From positions 18,671,598-18,735,597 of the forward strand of contig NC_049988.1 of assembly GCF_000003815.2 (NCBI RefSeq): a stretch of 64,000 bases of DNA, read 5' to 3'. Source of the stretch: Branchiostoma floridae (taxonomy: Eukaryota; Chordata; Leptocardii; Amphioxiformes; Branchiostomatidae). Positions 12,326-23,993 of this stretch are shown here, piece by piece. A program made the translations under genes and the position numbers. Numbering within the stretch: position 1 is the first letter of the stretch; every line of letters begins with the position of its first letter. The notes beneath the pieces are model-generated. The model did not search any database, was not told where the DNA came from, and was given only the letters and a program-made list of their open reading frames with translations.

Positions 12326-12546
12326 ATTCACCTTTATCTGCAGGGTAACCTATTTCCATTGCTTGTAGAACAAAAGGTATTTAGGGATATTGACAGACAG
12401 TGGTCTCAAATGCAAAAATAGAAAATACAGTAGTTTGATTTTGAACACCACCATTGTATTCTGAAACCACCATCTTTTGACTTGGATCCCTAAATTCTGT
12501 TTCCAAAAACAACGGAAATAGGTTACTCCACGGATAAAGGTGAACT
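12326..12546. mobile_element. Family B palindromic MITE, copy 4
   Basis: The left arm ttcacctttatctgcagg continues with gtaacctatttccattg, and the right arm has acaacggaaataggttactc and ggataaaggtgaact. It is diverged but both ends are visible. Confidence 0.7.
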
Positions 12547-13482
12547 CGCAGAAAAAAGTGATGAGAAACTTGTCATGATTTGCCTTGGCCCTAATGAACG
12601 AGCACAGCCATGATGGCATAGTAATCAAGTAAAGTGTTGGACAGAATGACTTAGTGTGGAGGGATTAATGGATTAATGTGGATTTAGGGATTAAACAGAA
12701 TGGATTACCAGGGGATTTTCCTCAGTGAAGTCTTCATCAAACTGTACAACAGCAATCTACCATCACACCACTAAAGCCCAATTTCAATAACTCAGGGATT
12801 TCAAAGAATGTAGACCTTTCAATGTTTCTTTGTAGGCCTTTAGAATCTGTGATGTTAAAGTGTTCTTTGAGTAAGTAACAGATTACAATGTAGTGTACGA
12901 AATACCCACTTGCACACTTGCAAATGAAACCATAGTTAAGCTTGACACAACTTAATTTTAAACCCATGTAGTGCAGTGCGCAACCTCAAATTGGCTTTCG
13001 ACTCAGATTGCTGAAAAAAGAAATGGACAGAACAGTTCTTTGATCAACTCAAGCTCTGAAGTGTTCAATTGGAAACAAAGGCACACTATCCAGACGATTC
13101 TGTGCATTTAGTCCTGGCGCACATATATTGATCTCCAATGCTTTCATCCAGCCACAACTACCTTCTTTGAACCATGAAAATAAATCAAAATCAGCTGTGG
13201 CAAAGGGCTTGGGGTAAATCATTTACCTCTCCAGAGATCAAACTCAAAGCAGACACACTCTTTTTGTCCAGTAATTGACACAAATATTATCTGAGTAAAG
13301 CCAGATCTTGCTTATTGTTACTGATGTGGTTGATGTAAGTTTCCAATAGTCTCTGTATACAAAGTTTTTTCCAGATACCATAAAGATTGAAAAATTTACA
13401 GTATTTTTGATTCTGTAGTTTCCAGAGTCACTCCTCTACTGTAGACTTATCACACCCACATATTTGTCCTGTACATTACATC
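12547..13482. other. Non-coding stretch
   Basis: No gene recognised. A minus-strand frame at 12737-12967 has no domain or splice context. A gcacacttgcaaa-type dispersed motif near 12912 recurs at about 19480 and 40940. Confidence 0.35.
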
Positions 13483-13870
13483 AAGGACCAGTGCAATGAC
13501 CAAGTGAGTAGAGTGTTTGCCTTACATTCGGTAGGTTGTGAGTTCCATCCCCAAGTGGGTAGAATGTTTGCCTTATATTCGGTAGGTTGTGAGTTTGATC
13601 CCCAAGTGGGTAGAGTGTTTGCCTTATATTCCTTAGGTCGTGAGTTCAATCCCTTGCAGAGGCATACCAAAGACTTCAAATGGTACATGCTGCTTTCCCT
13701 GCTTAGCACTCAGCATTTGGGAAAGTGTATGGCGGTTGAACACAAACAACACTACCAGTAGACTAGCCCCTTGCTGTAGTGATTGCACAAAAGGTGTGGC
13801 TGAGGGCCACAGAAATAGAGATGGGCACTGCCTGAAGCACCAATTGGAAATAACTTTTTTTAAACTTATG
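13483..13870 (+). repeat. tRNA-derived SINE with three tandem tRNA-like heads
   Basis: Three units of 51 bp start at 13500, 13551 and 13602. Each has a box-A-like ccaagtgggtagagtgtttg and a box-B-like gtgagttcaatccc. A body with cataccaaagacttcaaatg and gcttagcactcagcatttgg follows, and a T run closes the element. Such heads act as RNA polymerase III promoters in SINEs. The overlapping short ORFs on both strands are a by-product. Confidence 0.7.
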
Positions 13871-14184
13871 TCACGTTGCTACTATTGTAGGGTAACTCAA
13901 AGACACCACAACTTCTTGATATTCACAGTCACAAAATTTGGACGTCCCAAACTTTACAGCCATACTCATCAGTAACTTATAGCTGCCAGTCTGCAGTCTA
14001 TTTCGATCAAGAACAGCCTGATATTGCTTTGCCCAGTGCAATATTACACCGCAATATACAACACTTTAGTCAGAGGGGACAAATCTATCTTTATACAGGA
14101 ACCATCTAACCGCACATAGTTATTGTGCACTGTGCAAAAAATCACACCTACACTTGCAAGGGACTGGTCGATATTTAGCGGGGG

Positions 14185-14310
14185 GGGAGGGCCGGTCGTC
14201 AGAGGGTCGGGTCAAAAATTTTTTCCTAGGCCCTCCCCCCAGGTCAAAAATTTTTTCCTAGGCCCTCCCCCCAAGTCAAAATATTTTTCCTAGGCCCTCC
14301 CCCTCCTATG
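14185..14310. repeat. C-rich short tandem repeat, about 33 bp x 3
   Basis: The unit combines ggtcaaaaattttttcctag and gccctcccccc. The tttttcctaggcc word also resembles the family A terminus. Confidence 0.65.
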
Positions 14311-14559
14311 AAATTTGAAAAATATTAAAGACGCCAATAAATCACTGCGCTCCCGTTTGGAAATGTCTTTACGCCATACTTATGATAACGTTACTGGTTT
14401 TCATCGCGAGGCAGATCTCTTACCCCTAGCAAAAAAAGGGAAATTGAATGGCTCGGAGCCCATAAATATATGATTCTTGGAGGCTACGATGTTCTTCTGA
14501 TATTCATAAATCCACTCTATCCAAACAACGCCACAAACTGAGTATTTTGTACCTGGATT

Positions 14560-15800
14560 TCTAGTAGATTTGCGCTGCTTCGCGGCGCGCGCCCCGCCCC
14601 TTTACTTAACGCATTACAAGTTCATGGGGTCCGAGTAGCTTGTCGGAGACTATTTTCAATTCAAATACCTTTTGTACTTTTTCTTGGTTCTGTGGTGGCA
14701 ATAACTGACGGTAATTAATCGGGGGGGAAATGACAACAAAAACGTCAGCACGATACGACTAACCAAAACTGTAGTGGGGAGGGGGGAGCCGACGTGTGAC
14801 GACGATCCCACGGCGGGGTTGACCGGTCGCCTCTGTAGCTGCCGGTGGGCGTGAGAACGCAGACTTGTACTTGGGAGATCTTTTAAAAATGCCACGCTTT
14901 TTGGACATCCATTTTGTCGGTCAAAAATGACGGAATGGGCAAAATTGTCGGGAAACTGGAATGCATTACGAATCTGACACGTTAGTTCAAATTCTTTTCT
15001 CTGAAGCTGTGTGTGTATCAGTGGCCTTGTGAACAGTCACGCTTGTGATTTTCATAGTTTTATAACTATCGACAAAGGAATCGTTCAACTCAGTTTAAGT
15101 TAAATAATGTTTTCCTCCTGGTGCAAACTATAAACAGACGCCAGTTTCCCGGGTTATTCTCAAAGTTTTCCGCTTCTAAGTGATTGACGTAACTTAACCG
15201 CGTTTTTTGGCGCCGCTGCTGGCTGTGATTGGTTGCAAGTTAATTCTATTTTTTGCATAACGTGGCAAGCCCTGTCAAATCGGTACATCTAAAGACTGCC
15301 GCCAAGGCTGTTGTCATGGTAACGACACGTTTAGCAACATTTCCCATGCAAATCGAGTTACGCATGTCTTGTACTGCGTTTGATCATTATGATAGTTCTC
15401 AAGTCGAGGATGTGTACAGGTTATAACGTTAACAAGGAAGCGAACATGAAACAAGGAAAGCTGAATTCACAAGTCTCACCGGCCGTTTCGCAGACGGCAC
15501 TCTGTCACCAGTCATCTTCCAGAGCGTTCCAAATCATGAAAGAAAACACGCATTTTCCCGTCATTTTTTTGCGGTAAAATCTGAGGAAAATACCGACATG
15601 TGTTGGTACGCGTACGCAGATGTTGACAAGAAATGCAAGTTCTTCTAAGACGCCAAATTTTGTCACCGTGACTGAATTGTGGCATTGCAAACCGGAAGTA
15701 CATTTTTACGTCGCATTTTGGTAACTTTATCGAGAACTTACTATAGCATGCAGTAGAACACTGAGTAAAGTCTCCCCGGTCCTGTATGAACTTCGGCTTC
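14560..15800. promoter_or_regulatory. GC/CpG-rich promoter-like island
   Basis: This stretch is much richer in CpG than its surroundings. It holds gcgcgcgccccgcccc (about 14585), an E2F-like TTTTGGCGCC (15205-15214), an inverted CCAAT box gattgg (15227-15232), and an RFX X-box-like palindrome GTTGTCATGGTAAC (15310-15323). Together they suggest a housekeeping or cell-cycle/ciliary-type promoter. Its gene is not identified: the only downstream candidate is the minus-strand exon at 14764-14908, and an assembly gap lies just to the right. Confidence 0.4.
14764..14908 (-). CDS. Candidate first coding exon, minus strand, unidentified
   Basis: On the minus strand an ATG at 14908 opens 48 codons, beginning MSKKRGIFKRSPKYKSAF and ending RRLPPPHYSF. 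They run straight into a GTTAGT donor. The basic, Ser/Pro-rich composition resembles the disordered N terminus of a nuclear protein, and the exon lies just downstream of the E2F/X-box island. Against it, another ATG four bases upstream has the stronger context and gives only a 9-codon frame, and no second exon was found. Product unknown. Confidence 0.25.
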
Positions 15801-15904
15801 ATGCTAATTGCCGCGCCAGCTTCGTAAGAAAGTAAACAAATTTTACTGATATTTTTTTCTTAGCCCCACCTTTATACAAACGGTAAATGAATACTGTAAC
15901 ATAA

Positions 15905-16004
15905 NNNNNNNNNNNNNNNNNNNNNNNNNNNNNNNNNNNNNNNNNNNNNNNNNNNNNNNNNNNNNNNNNNNNNNNNNNNNNNNNNNNNNNNNNNNNNNNN
16001 NNNN
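15905..16004. other. Assembly gap (100 N)
   Basis: Exactly 100 N, the usual placeholder for a gap of unknown size. It sits at the right edge of the CpG-rich island, so sequence of the putative promoter region may be missing. Confidence 0.99.
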
Positions 16005-16264
16005 ATTCATCTTGTTGAGGGAGATAGGTGCACTGCCAGAAATTCAATATTACAGATGTGGCCTGATCCAACATAAACTGCACGTTTGGCACAGTGACAA
16101 GCTATCGAGCGTACTGTGGCTAAGCAATTTGTGGCTGTGGGAGGAAAGCGGGAGGGATTGTGACATGTAGTGCACATTAGGGGTGGGTACTGGAACGTAC
16201 AAACAGGCTATGGACCTTTACCTTTACCCTCCATCTCCTGCCCAATCTCTTAATCTATACACAT

Positions 16265-16815
16265 AACTTATCAAACCAGATTTAGCTCAACTCTCATTAC
16301 AGTATCAACCACATACTATTGTGGACACATACCACATACTAAAGTAAAGTACTGTCAATCATTTATTCTAATACCTTCCAGTGTTAAGTTGTTATGAAGA
16401 CTTGCCAAAGCATCAACTCTCATTGCAGTATCAACCACGCTAGTATTTGCAATCATTTATTCTAACACCTTCTTGTGTGTTCAGTTGTTATGAAGACTTG
16501 GCAAAGTATCAACTCTCATTGCAATATCAACCACACTATTGGCAATCATTCATTGTTAAACCTTCTAGAGTGTTAAGAGTGAAAACCTGCCAAAGCATCA
16601 ACTCTCATTGCAGTATCAACCACATACTATTGTGGACACATACCACATACTAAAGTAAAGTATCGTCAATCATTTGTTCTAATACTCTTAACTGTATTAA
16701 GTTGTTATGAACACTTGCCAAAGCATCAACTCTCATCACAGTATCAACCACACTACAGGCAATCATTTATTCTAATACCTTCTAGTGTTAAGTGTTATGA
16801 AGACTTCTTACCAAA
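16265..16815. repeat. Tandem repeat, about 90-110 bp unit, five to six copies
   Basis: Repeated blocks are gttatgaagacttgccaaag, catcaactctcattgcagta, tcaaccacactattg and caatcatttattctaatacc. The short + strand ORFs are products of the repetition. Confidence 0.75.
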
Positions 16816-17735
16816 AGCATCCCTCCAAATGATGACAAATACTCCTATCAGCAGCCACAGCCTGGCTGTCCATAATTCACAAGAAACAAAAGTCTCTCTA
16901 ATGCTTTTACTGTCGCGAGGTAAAGTCTGGTTGATTCTGTGTTGATTGGGTCTCAAACGGCGTCCCGACTGGCTGTAAGCCGGCTGTGATTGCCCCATAA
17001 ATTAGTTTAGACTGCTGAAGCAAAAGGGTAACCACTTCTATAGCTAGTGGGAGTAAAATAAGAAAATCCTTCTTTCCTAATAATATTCAATACTGTTCAT
17101 TGCCCCCCCCTTTTCCGGTAGTGGTTTACTGGGGCAGCTATAAAGGGTGTGTCTAGAATTGTTTCTTTTTGATGCTTTGCTAAGATGGTTACAGCTGTTC
17201 TTGGCAGATGTAAATGATGAACATCATTTGTACAAATATATCTAACTTGCAAATCTCACTATTGACATTTATTTTGTAAAAATGTGTAAAGGTAGAATGG
17301 ATAGAAGGTAGTTAAATTGTACCACAGATAGAAATACAAAGCTTGGTAGAGAAGTATAGTTGATTTCTTGCGGGACCACAGATGTATAACAGCAGCAAAA
17401 AACTAGCACCAAGGAGAGAACCCAAATGGCTTTTACAAATCTTGGGAAAATTTTTAGTCACACTATGTCTGCACTTAAACCTAGTGAGTCAGATCTCGTC
17501 TTGTCCTCTTTAGATCTTTAGCTTTGTTTGTTTGTCCCTTTATTTAAACTTGATAGATCTCCGGATCCATTTAACTGCCAGGACCGCTCTAGAGGTCGAG
17601 ATAAGAGGAGTATCAGGGGTCAACAAGTATTGATAATTCAGAACTTCTATCAAAGACACAGAGAATAGACGAATGATATACAAATAAATAAATGAATAAT
17701 ACAAATGATAATGAAAAAAAAAGTTATGGTTCATT
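16816..17735. other. Non-coding stretch
   Basis: No exon recognised on either strand; A+T-rich with a C-run at 17103. Confidence 0.4.
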
Positions 17736-17747
17736 AGGTCCATAATC

Positions 17748-18072
17748 GCACAAATGACTCTGTGTTAGAACAGCTGGGAGTGGACAGGACACTGCTGAAC
17801 ATCATAAAAAGAAGAAAACTCCAATACTTTGGTCACGTCATGAGAGCAGGCAACATCAGCACTCATATACTACAAGGGTCCATCAACGGAAGGAGGAGCC
17901 GCGGGAGACCACGGAGGAGGTGGGGCGATGACGTCCGAGAGTGGATGGGCATGCCACTGGCTGAGTGCGCCCACAGAGCCAGAGACAGAATGGACTGGAG
18001 GAGGCTGGTACTGGATGCCACCATAGTCCCCGACCCTCAGACATGAGGATGGGACTAGGTAAGGTAAAGTAA
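17748..18072 (+). mobile_element. 5'-truncated non-LTR retrotransposon (LINE) 3' end
   Basis: An open frame (17762-18046) encodes the usual C-terminal tail of LINE ORF2. It has RRKLQYFGHVMRAG, then GRRSRGRPRRRWGDDV, then a Trp/Arg-rich end with DRMDWRRLV. A short 3' UTR ending in gtaaggtaaagtaaa follows. The insert is flanked by identical 12-bp copies of aggtccataatc (17736-17747 and 18073-18084), the expected target-site duplication. It has no RT active site and is dead. The clade (RTE/CR1/Jockey-like) cannot be settled from this tail. Confidence 0.85.
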
Positions 18073-18084
18073 AGGTCCATAATC

Positions 18085-18682
18085 CTAGATGTCAGCTACC
18101 GTGACAAAAGTCTTTTAAGATTGAGACAGAATTTGCTGCTCTAGTGTCCTGTAGCAGTGAGTTCCAAACAAGCTTGTCACTTGACTGATGATATTGATTA
18201 TCACACGACAAGAGGCAGTTAGATACAGGCTTCAGATAGTGACATCCCCTGTGAGTGTTTTCATCTTACTATACTTCAATTCCTCAGACAGTGACATCCC
18301 TTGTGAGTGCTTTTATCTTAATATATGCCAATTCCTCAGATAGTGACGTCCCCTGGCCCTGTTTTTATCTCACTATACTCCAATTCCTTCGATAGTCCTA
18401 TCAAAATTACATCGGATGGTGCAAGCAACCAACCAACAAACCAATCAGAAACAGGAAAGGGGGCCTAAGTAAGTAACTTTCTGGCACTTAGCGCTACCCC
18501 CACGCGACAAATATTAGCTCCTGTAACCCAAACAACAGGAGCTAATTGACTCATTTGCATCAACCTTGTCTTAGCTTTGCCTTACCTTTGTTTCCCGTTG
18601 GAACCAAAATTGTCTTCAGCTTGACTTTGTCTTACCTTGTTTCCTATTGGACATCCAATATTGTCTTCAGCTCTTTTGCATT
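18085..18682. other. Non-coding stretch with a short tandem motif
   Basis: Between 18230 and 18400 a roughly 60-bp motif around cagatagtgacatcccctgt and gagtgttttcatcttact recurs three times. Nothing else is recognised. Confidence 0.45.
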
Positions 18683-18684
18683 TA

Positions 18685-19189
18685 CAGTCAAACCTGTCTA
18701 TAGCGGCCACTCAAGGGACTGGTCAAAATTGGCCGCTATAGAGAATATGCTAATTAATTGACCACAAGCAATAAGTTACACATGGTTTTAGTACCGACTG
18801 ATCTTTATTCACATAATACAGTACTGTACATGTACTACAATGATTTTTACACTATATGTATTTTACACTATATGTATTAAGAAAATAAAAGCTATAAAAA
18901 GTTTTAAATGTTCTACAGTTGATATTGTCTGAGGAGACCGGCATAGGGTGACGATACGGCCGCTGTATATGGCCGAACGCGTGCCGAAACATGGATCAGC
19001 GGTCCGCGTGGCCGTAATCGGCAGTGTTTTTGTACCTGCGGGACCGGAAATCGGGTGGCCGTGGCCGCGTTGGACAGGTGGCCGCTAAGCCTATTTCTTA
19101 ATCATTACGAATCCAAGGGACCGACAAAAAGTGGCCACTATGGGCAGGTGGCCGTTATGCAAAGGTGGCCGCTAATACAGGTTTGACTG
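18685..19189. mobile_element. Tigger/pogo-like MITE with TA target duplication
   Basis: Left end CAGTCAAACCTGTCTATAGC and right end gctaatacaggtttgactg are inverted repeats. Each is flanked by TA (18683-18684 and 19190-19191), as in Tc1/mariner-type pogo/Tigger elements, whose known ends also start CAGT. The interior repeats ggccgcta/ggccgt words and has no transposase frame, so it is non-autonomous. Its right 50 bp resemble the unit of the satellite at 60745-61665. Confidence 0.8.
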
Positions 19190-19212
19190 TATAGGGTATA
19201 AAAGACCAAGTT

Positions 19213-19345
19213 TCTCCCACATCACTTTAGTGTCACTGACGAAAGATAGCGGATGCTATCTGAAATGTCTGACCATTTCCATTTGCTTGAGTAACTGCTT
19301 TTTTGGATATTCTATTGCCTGGATGTCTAATCTTCATTGTTGTAA
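19213..19345. repeat. Dispersed repeat with a central hairpin, copy 1
   Basis: Contains gtcactgacgaaagatagcg, gatgctatctgaaa (hairpin gatagc/gctatc), a catttccatttgcttgagta block, and ctggatgtctaatcttcat. Related copies lie at 45868-45992 and 58845-58935, and a fragment near 33417. Confidence 0.55.
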
Positions 19346-19985
19346 GTGACATCCTTTGTCCCTATTTTCGTCCAACTATAAACCGTTTTCCAAGGCAAAT
19401 AGCATGATTCTTAGCTTCTGTGCGATAATAATTCAAGTTAAAGCAACCGACCAACAAACCACAGCATGCAAAAGACCCACTTGCACATTGCAACCACTTT
19501 TTGCTTGGTGCAACTTACTTCTAAACTCAGGTTGCACAGGGTGCAACTTAGATTTTGAACCTCAGAACTCGACTTTGTTGTCAATTTACTTGGAAGAAAT
19601 AAATGGACTGAGGCAACTCCATTTCATATCAGCCAAACATGTCTATTATGCATGTATGTACAGTGTATGTATTGTACCTTTTTTTCAGAATTTAGTGAAC
19701 AGTAGCGTAGGTGGTGCAACTTGAAATTCAGTTGTGCAACCTATTTTTTGCCCCAGGTTGCACAACTGTGTAACCTGGCTCAGAAAAGTATTTTGTACAC
19801 TGAACCAATCACCCACTGGAGGTAAATCATCACTCGTGTAAGCAAACTCAGGTCATATGAAAATGGTTCATAATGAAGTGCTACCGATGCATTCCTCCCA
19901 AAGGAATCTGTACAGATTATATGCTTTTGAGTTCATCGTCGACCTACTTGACCTAGCCTCTCTTCAGTAATGCCGGGGATATGTC
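19346..19985. repeat. Dispersed ttgcac/gtgcaac-rich repeat
   Basis: The word gtgcaactt and its complement recur between about 19470 and 19770. A related acccacttgca..cgcaacttg segment lies near 40930. The 122-codon frame at 19356-19724 is built from this repeat and shows no domain. Confidence 0.4.
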
Positions 19986-19989
19986 CTGT

Positions 19990-21700
19990 CTCGCTCCCCT
20001 GGGAAAATAATTTCATTAGTGCAGCGGATGATGTATGTTCAGGGGTACAGAACATTCATCACTTCTGAAGTCACCTCCTATGAACTCTGAATAAGAAATT
20101 CTACACGCCACGGTCAACTCATGCTTTGAATGAATAAAACTAAATGATAACTATCATTCATGTTGATATGAAGGTTCACCTTGGCAAATGATGTTATAAA
20201 GATTGTTTTCTTTCCTGTGGGTACAAGATGATTTTTTTCACTTTTGTTTTGAATCAACCCAAAAATTAAAGATTATATATCTGTTTAGGGATAGATAGAA
20301 AGCTAGAAAGCCTGATACAAAGCTTGTTGTACTTACTTCTTGTGCAGAAAGAGCAAATACAAAATTGATATTAGAAATGTTTTTGAACTGTTTTTGACGA
20401 AAAGAATGAATGCAGGGAAACCTAAATTGTTGTGTGTACATATTATCTTCTCACTGCAGTGTACTGATCATTCATCACTTCTGGAGTCAACTCAAATGGA
20501 CCCTGAATCAGAAATTCTGCACGCCACGGTCAACTCATGCTTTGAATAAATAAAACAGAATGATAACTATCATACATGTTGGTTTGAAGGTTCATATTTC
20601 AAATTGACATTAAAAAGCATAGTAGATGCTTTTCTTCTGTTTTGTTTTCAACAAACGCAAAAATTCATAAAGATTTGATAAATTGGACTTATCAAAAGCT
20701 TTACTTTGTACATGGCAACAGCATGTAAAAATTATAACTGTGTTTACAATGATATAATCAATTGATGTTTTTGGAATCAATCTTTGTCTGTATTGTCAGT
20801 TATTTCTGTTCATATAATGTCTGTGTCAATAGCCTTTGATGAAATGAATAGATATTTGTGTGCATGATTTCTTTATATCAGTGGGTGATTATCATTCATC
20901 ATGTTCAGAGTCACCTCATGTGACCCCTGAATCAGAAATTCTGTCTGTGTAGGTCAGATTAATGAATCATACTATTTCATAGATATATGTTGTAGTATTT
21001 GTTGATACTTTTTGTACGTAATATTGGTTCTTTTCTGTTTTCTTGAATATGAGTGGCAATGGTCTTCAAATTAACGAATAGACGTCCATCCAAACTAAAG
21101 GTTCAGGCGTTAAAATATTTCTGTATAACTTTTATAGAAAATTTTAGGTACCTTGCTTTATATTACCACTGTTGTTTTTAGCCAACTTCCCAGTGTTTGG
21201 AAAGGTGTACCCAAGCAACTGTTTCATTACATCTTGATAAAATGCTCAGAAAATGATATACTCTAATGGTTTCAACCTTAGTGCTGATTTCCTGGCTGTT
21301 GTTATACATACCAAACAGTATCTTGTCCTTCAAATAGACCTCCTTTGCACATTAGCTGACTTTTTCCCCTTTTTTGTTTTGAAACAACCGAAATATTTAA
21401 ATTATATAAAGATTTTATGTCGGACTGATAGAAAGCTTGTCAGTAAGTGCTTTATGTCTTGTGCAGAAAGAGCATATAATATCTTAAAATGATATTAGAA
21501 ATGTTTTTGAAATGAAGCAAACAGGAGCAAATGACTACCAGGATTGTATCCAGGCTACTTTTTCTCTACATCTGGATCAAATGCTTAGAAAACGATATAC
21601 TCTAATGGTTTCAACCTTGGTGCTGATTTCCTTGCCGTTGTTATAGATACCAATCAGTATCATGTCCTTCTAATAGACTTCCTTTGCACTTATGCTATCA
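19990..21700. repeat. Region of local duplications
   Basis: Blocks recur: tcagaaattctgcacgccac plus ggtcaactcatgctttgaat at 20085-20140 and 20505-20545, with a decayed third copy near 20930. The segment gatatactctaatggtttca plus gtgctgatttcc occurs at 21256 and 21596. AATAAA-like words occur in the first two copies. No coding exon is recognised. Confidence 0.6.
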
Positions 21701-21739
21701 TAACGTACAGATATAATAACATTATATCCGAAATATAAT

Positions 21740-22100
21740 GTGGCAGTGACAGGCCTTTGTGGCAGTGGCAGGCCTTAGGGGCATGTTCGGGCATGACGCA
21801 GCTGGTATACACGAGTCAGGGGTAGGAGGAACCCCTTACATCCTTGGACGGAAGTCCTCCTAGGAGATGGAAACTCCTAACACCAAACCTGCATTTGCTG
21901 GGGTCGTCTTAACGCGGCATACAGTTCTGTCCCTGTGGGACTTAGTGCACCAGTTGACAAGAGGGCGGAGAAGGAAGTCCACACCCCTCCTTCATCTTAA
22001 AAAGTCACGTGCAGGCCAGGCAGACGGGTCGCCTAACCCTCCCTGTCTGCCTACCATTGTCTTCCGAGACAGATATGCCAACACAACACATATCTGAAAT
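21740..22100. other. GC-rich island of unknown nature
   Basis: It is clearly richer in G+C than its flanks. It starts with a duplicated gtggcagtg(g/a)caggcctt and carries a + strand open frame (21867-22097, 76 codons) with no recognisable domain. A transposon fragment is the likeliest reading, but no termini or target duplication were found. Confidence 0.35.
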
Positions 22101-23562
22101 AGTGTGGTACAACTCCTTTGACACATATGCTAATTGGTTGAAGGATACATTAACCATTTCACAAACTGATAACTGTAATAGCTACTAGACTCCTCAATGT
22201 CTCCTGTCACCTTTAATAATGTCACATATCTGCATTGCAGTCATGTTTCATTTATTTTGATTACATAGGAGGGTATAATTGACACATGGGCTCTAGAGAA
22301 TAACAGTCAAATGAAGCATCACACAATTTATTCAGATCAATTTAACCACATACATTTTAAAGTAATGGGCATATATATTAAGACAGACGTATCTTATGCT
22401 AAAAGACTGTATTCTTGTTAAGCAAATCTTTTCTTAAAGAAAATCATAGCAAACTGAAACATAGCTTACATGTGGAAATCAAAACTGAGGAAATTCAGTG
22501 AGAAAATTAACACTGAACAATCAAGACTGAGAAAATGGATATTCAACCTTATATCTTTAGCATTACAGTAACATCAATTCAACAAATTAACAAGTTTGGT
22601 TAGCTTTAGTAACAGAAAAATGGAACATTCTATGCAAACATGAATTCAGAGCAAAAGCAACATTATTTTTATTTGAGTTGGAAAACATGAATTTCATTTG
22701 AAATACTGTGAATTAATAATTTTCACAGAAACTTAATTTTAGCGTTTTCGTAACTGTTATATTCTTCAAACATAGCATTTGGCACTGCATCTGCAAATAG
22801 TGGCACCTACTATATTCCTGTAGTGTATTGTGAACCAGTCAGTATTGCCCCGAGGGGCACCAAAACATCTGCTGTGAGTTTATGTCCTGGTTGTGAATAC
22901 AGCACCTTGTTATGCCATGTTTTAAGATCACCTGTTGGTGCTGAGGCTTCTATAAAGATGACACATAAAAGCACAATCTTACTGCTTTTTCTCAAAACTA
23001 CCCAATAAAGTCTTCCCGTAAAAACTGTAAAATGCTTTTAACCGCCCATAAACAACCCGCCTGGTAAACAAAGAGGTATTTACTGTCTAACTGGTTGTGC
23101 TCTGAATCCCTAGGCTGACATTACATTTAGTGTGAAGATGGTATAGCCAAGATTTAATGTGCCTAGAAGAACTGAAACTGTTGTTTCTGGTTGCCTGAGA
23201 CCAAACATAGCAAACTTTCTTTGTTGCGAACATATTTGCCAAGTAAATGTCAACTATATCCTAGCAAGGCTAATGCCATATTTCAAAACAGGGCCTGGCC
23301 AGCTGTTTGTGGAAACGAAAAATATACACAAATAATTCGTCTATGTCTTGTGTAGTTTGGTGTCTATTATATCATACTTTTTGTTCCTGAAAGCTGCCCA
23401 GCCGGGCCCCGGTTAATTCTGGAAATGTGACTTAGGCCTTACGTGCAATTACTTTAGGATAAATGAATTAAAACAGTTAGCATTCAAATTGTCAGCACTG
23501 GTGCATCCACAGTCAAAAATTAGATGCACAGCTGCAATTTCGGGTGCATAAAAGTGTATCTG
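22101..23562. other. Non-coding stretch
   Basis: No gene recognised. The word tgtgaaccagtcagtattgcc with ccgaggg (22830-22857) recurs diverged at 63211-63233, so it belongs to a dispersed repeat. Confidence 0.4.
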
Positions 23563-23993
23563 TAATGTTAGTTCAGCTTTATCCGACGGGTAATCTATAT
23601 CCGTAGTTCACGAAAACATTGTATTTTGGGATATCACGTCGATGGACAGTGTAAAAGTTTGAAAATAAGTGCAATGCTTTTAAAATACTGTAGTCTGAAA
23701 ACCCCGTCCGTTACTTAATATCCCTAACTATCCTGTTTTTTAAAACAACGAATGTAACATCGACTGTCATAATTCCACCAGGTGCCATAATACCGCCACC
23801 TCAAAAAACATTAGTATAGAGGTCTTCGCAAGATTGTCTTGAACAGCGAATGTTAAATATCCTAAATGTAATACAATTCAGATATTTACGTGTTGAAGAC
23901 AATTGAGCAGGCCTCTATAACAACATTTTTAGAGGTGGCGGTATAATGGCACCTGGTGGAATTATGTGAATGTATGTTAGGTTACCAGCATTA
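23563..23993. mobile_element. Family B MITE, copy 5, interrupted by a family C MITE
   Basis: The left end taatgttagttcagctttat continues with family B sequence (tatatccgtag, gggatatcacgtcgatgga). After the family C insertion the right end resumes as ttaggttacc and finishes agcatta, the inverse of the left end. About 20 bp of the right arm between these two words are missing. Confidence 0.65.
23768..23966. mobile_element. Family C palindromic MITE
   Basis: The left arm cataattccaccaggtgcca continues to taataccgccacctc. The right arm is its near-perfect inverse, ending tggtggaattatg. Complementarity continues inward through the tagaggtctt/aggcctcta segment, so it folds along most of its 199 bp. 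The word gaatgta occurs on both sides (23750-23756, 23968-23974) and may be the target duplication. Confidence 0.75.

Noticed and set aside
13476-13975. Overlapping ORFs on both strands
   Set aside because: They span the tRNA-derived SINE with its tripled head; no protein domain.
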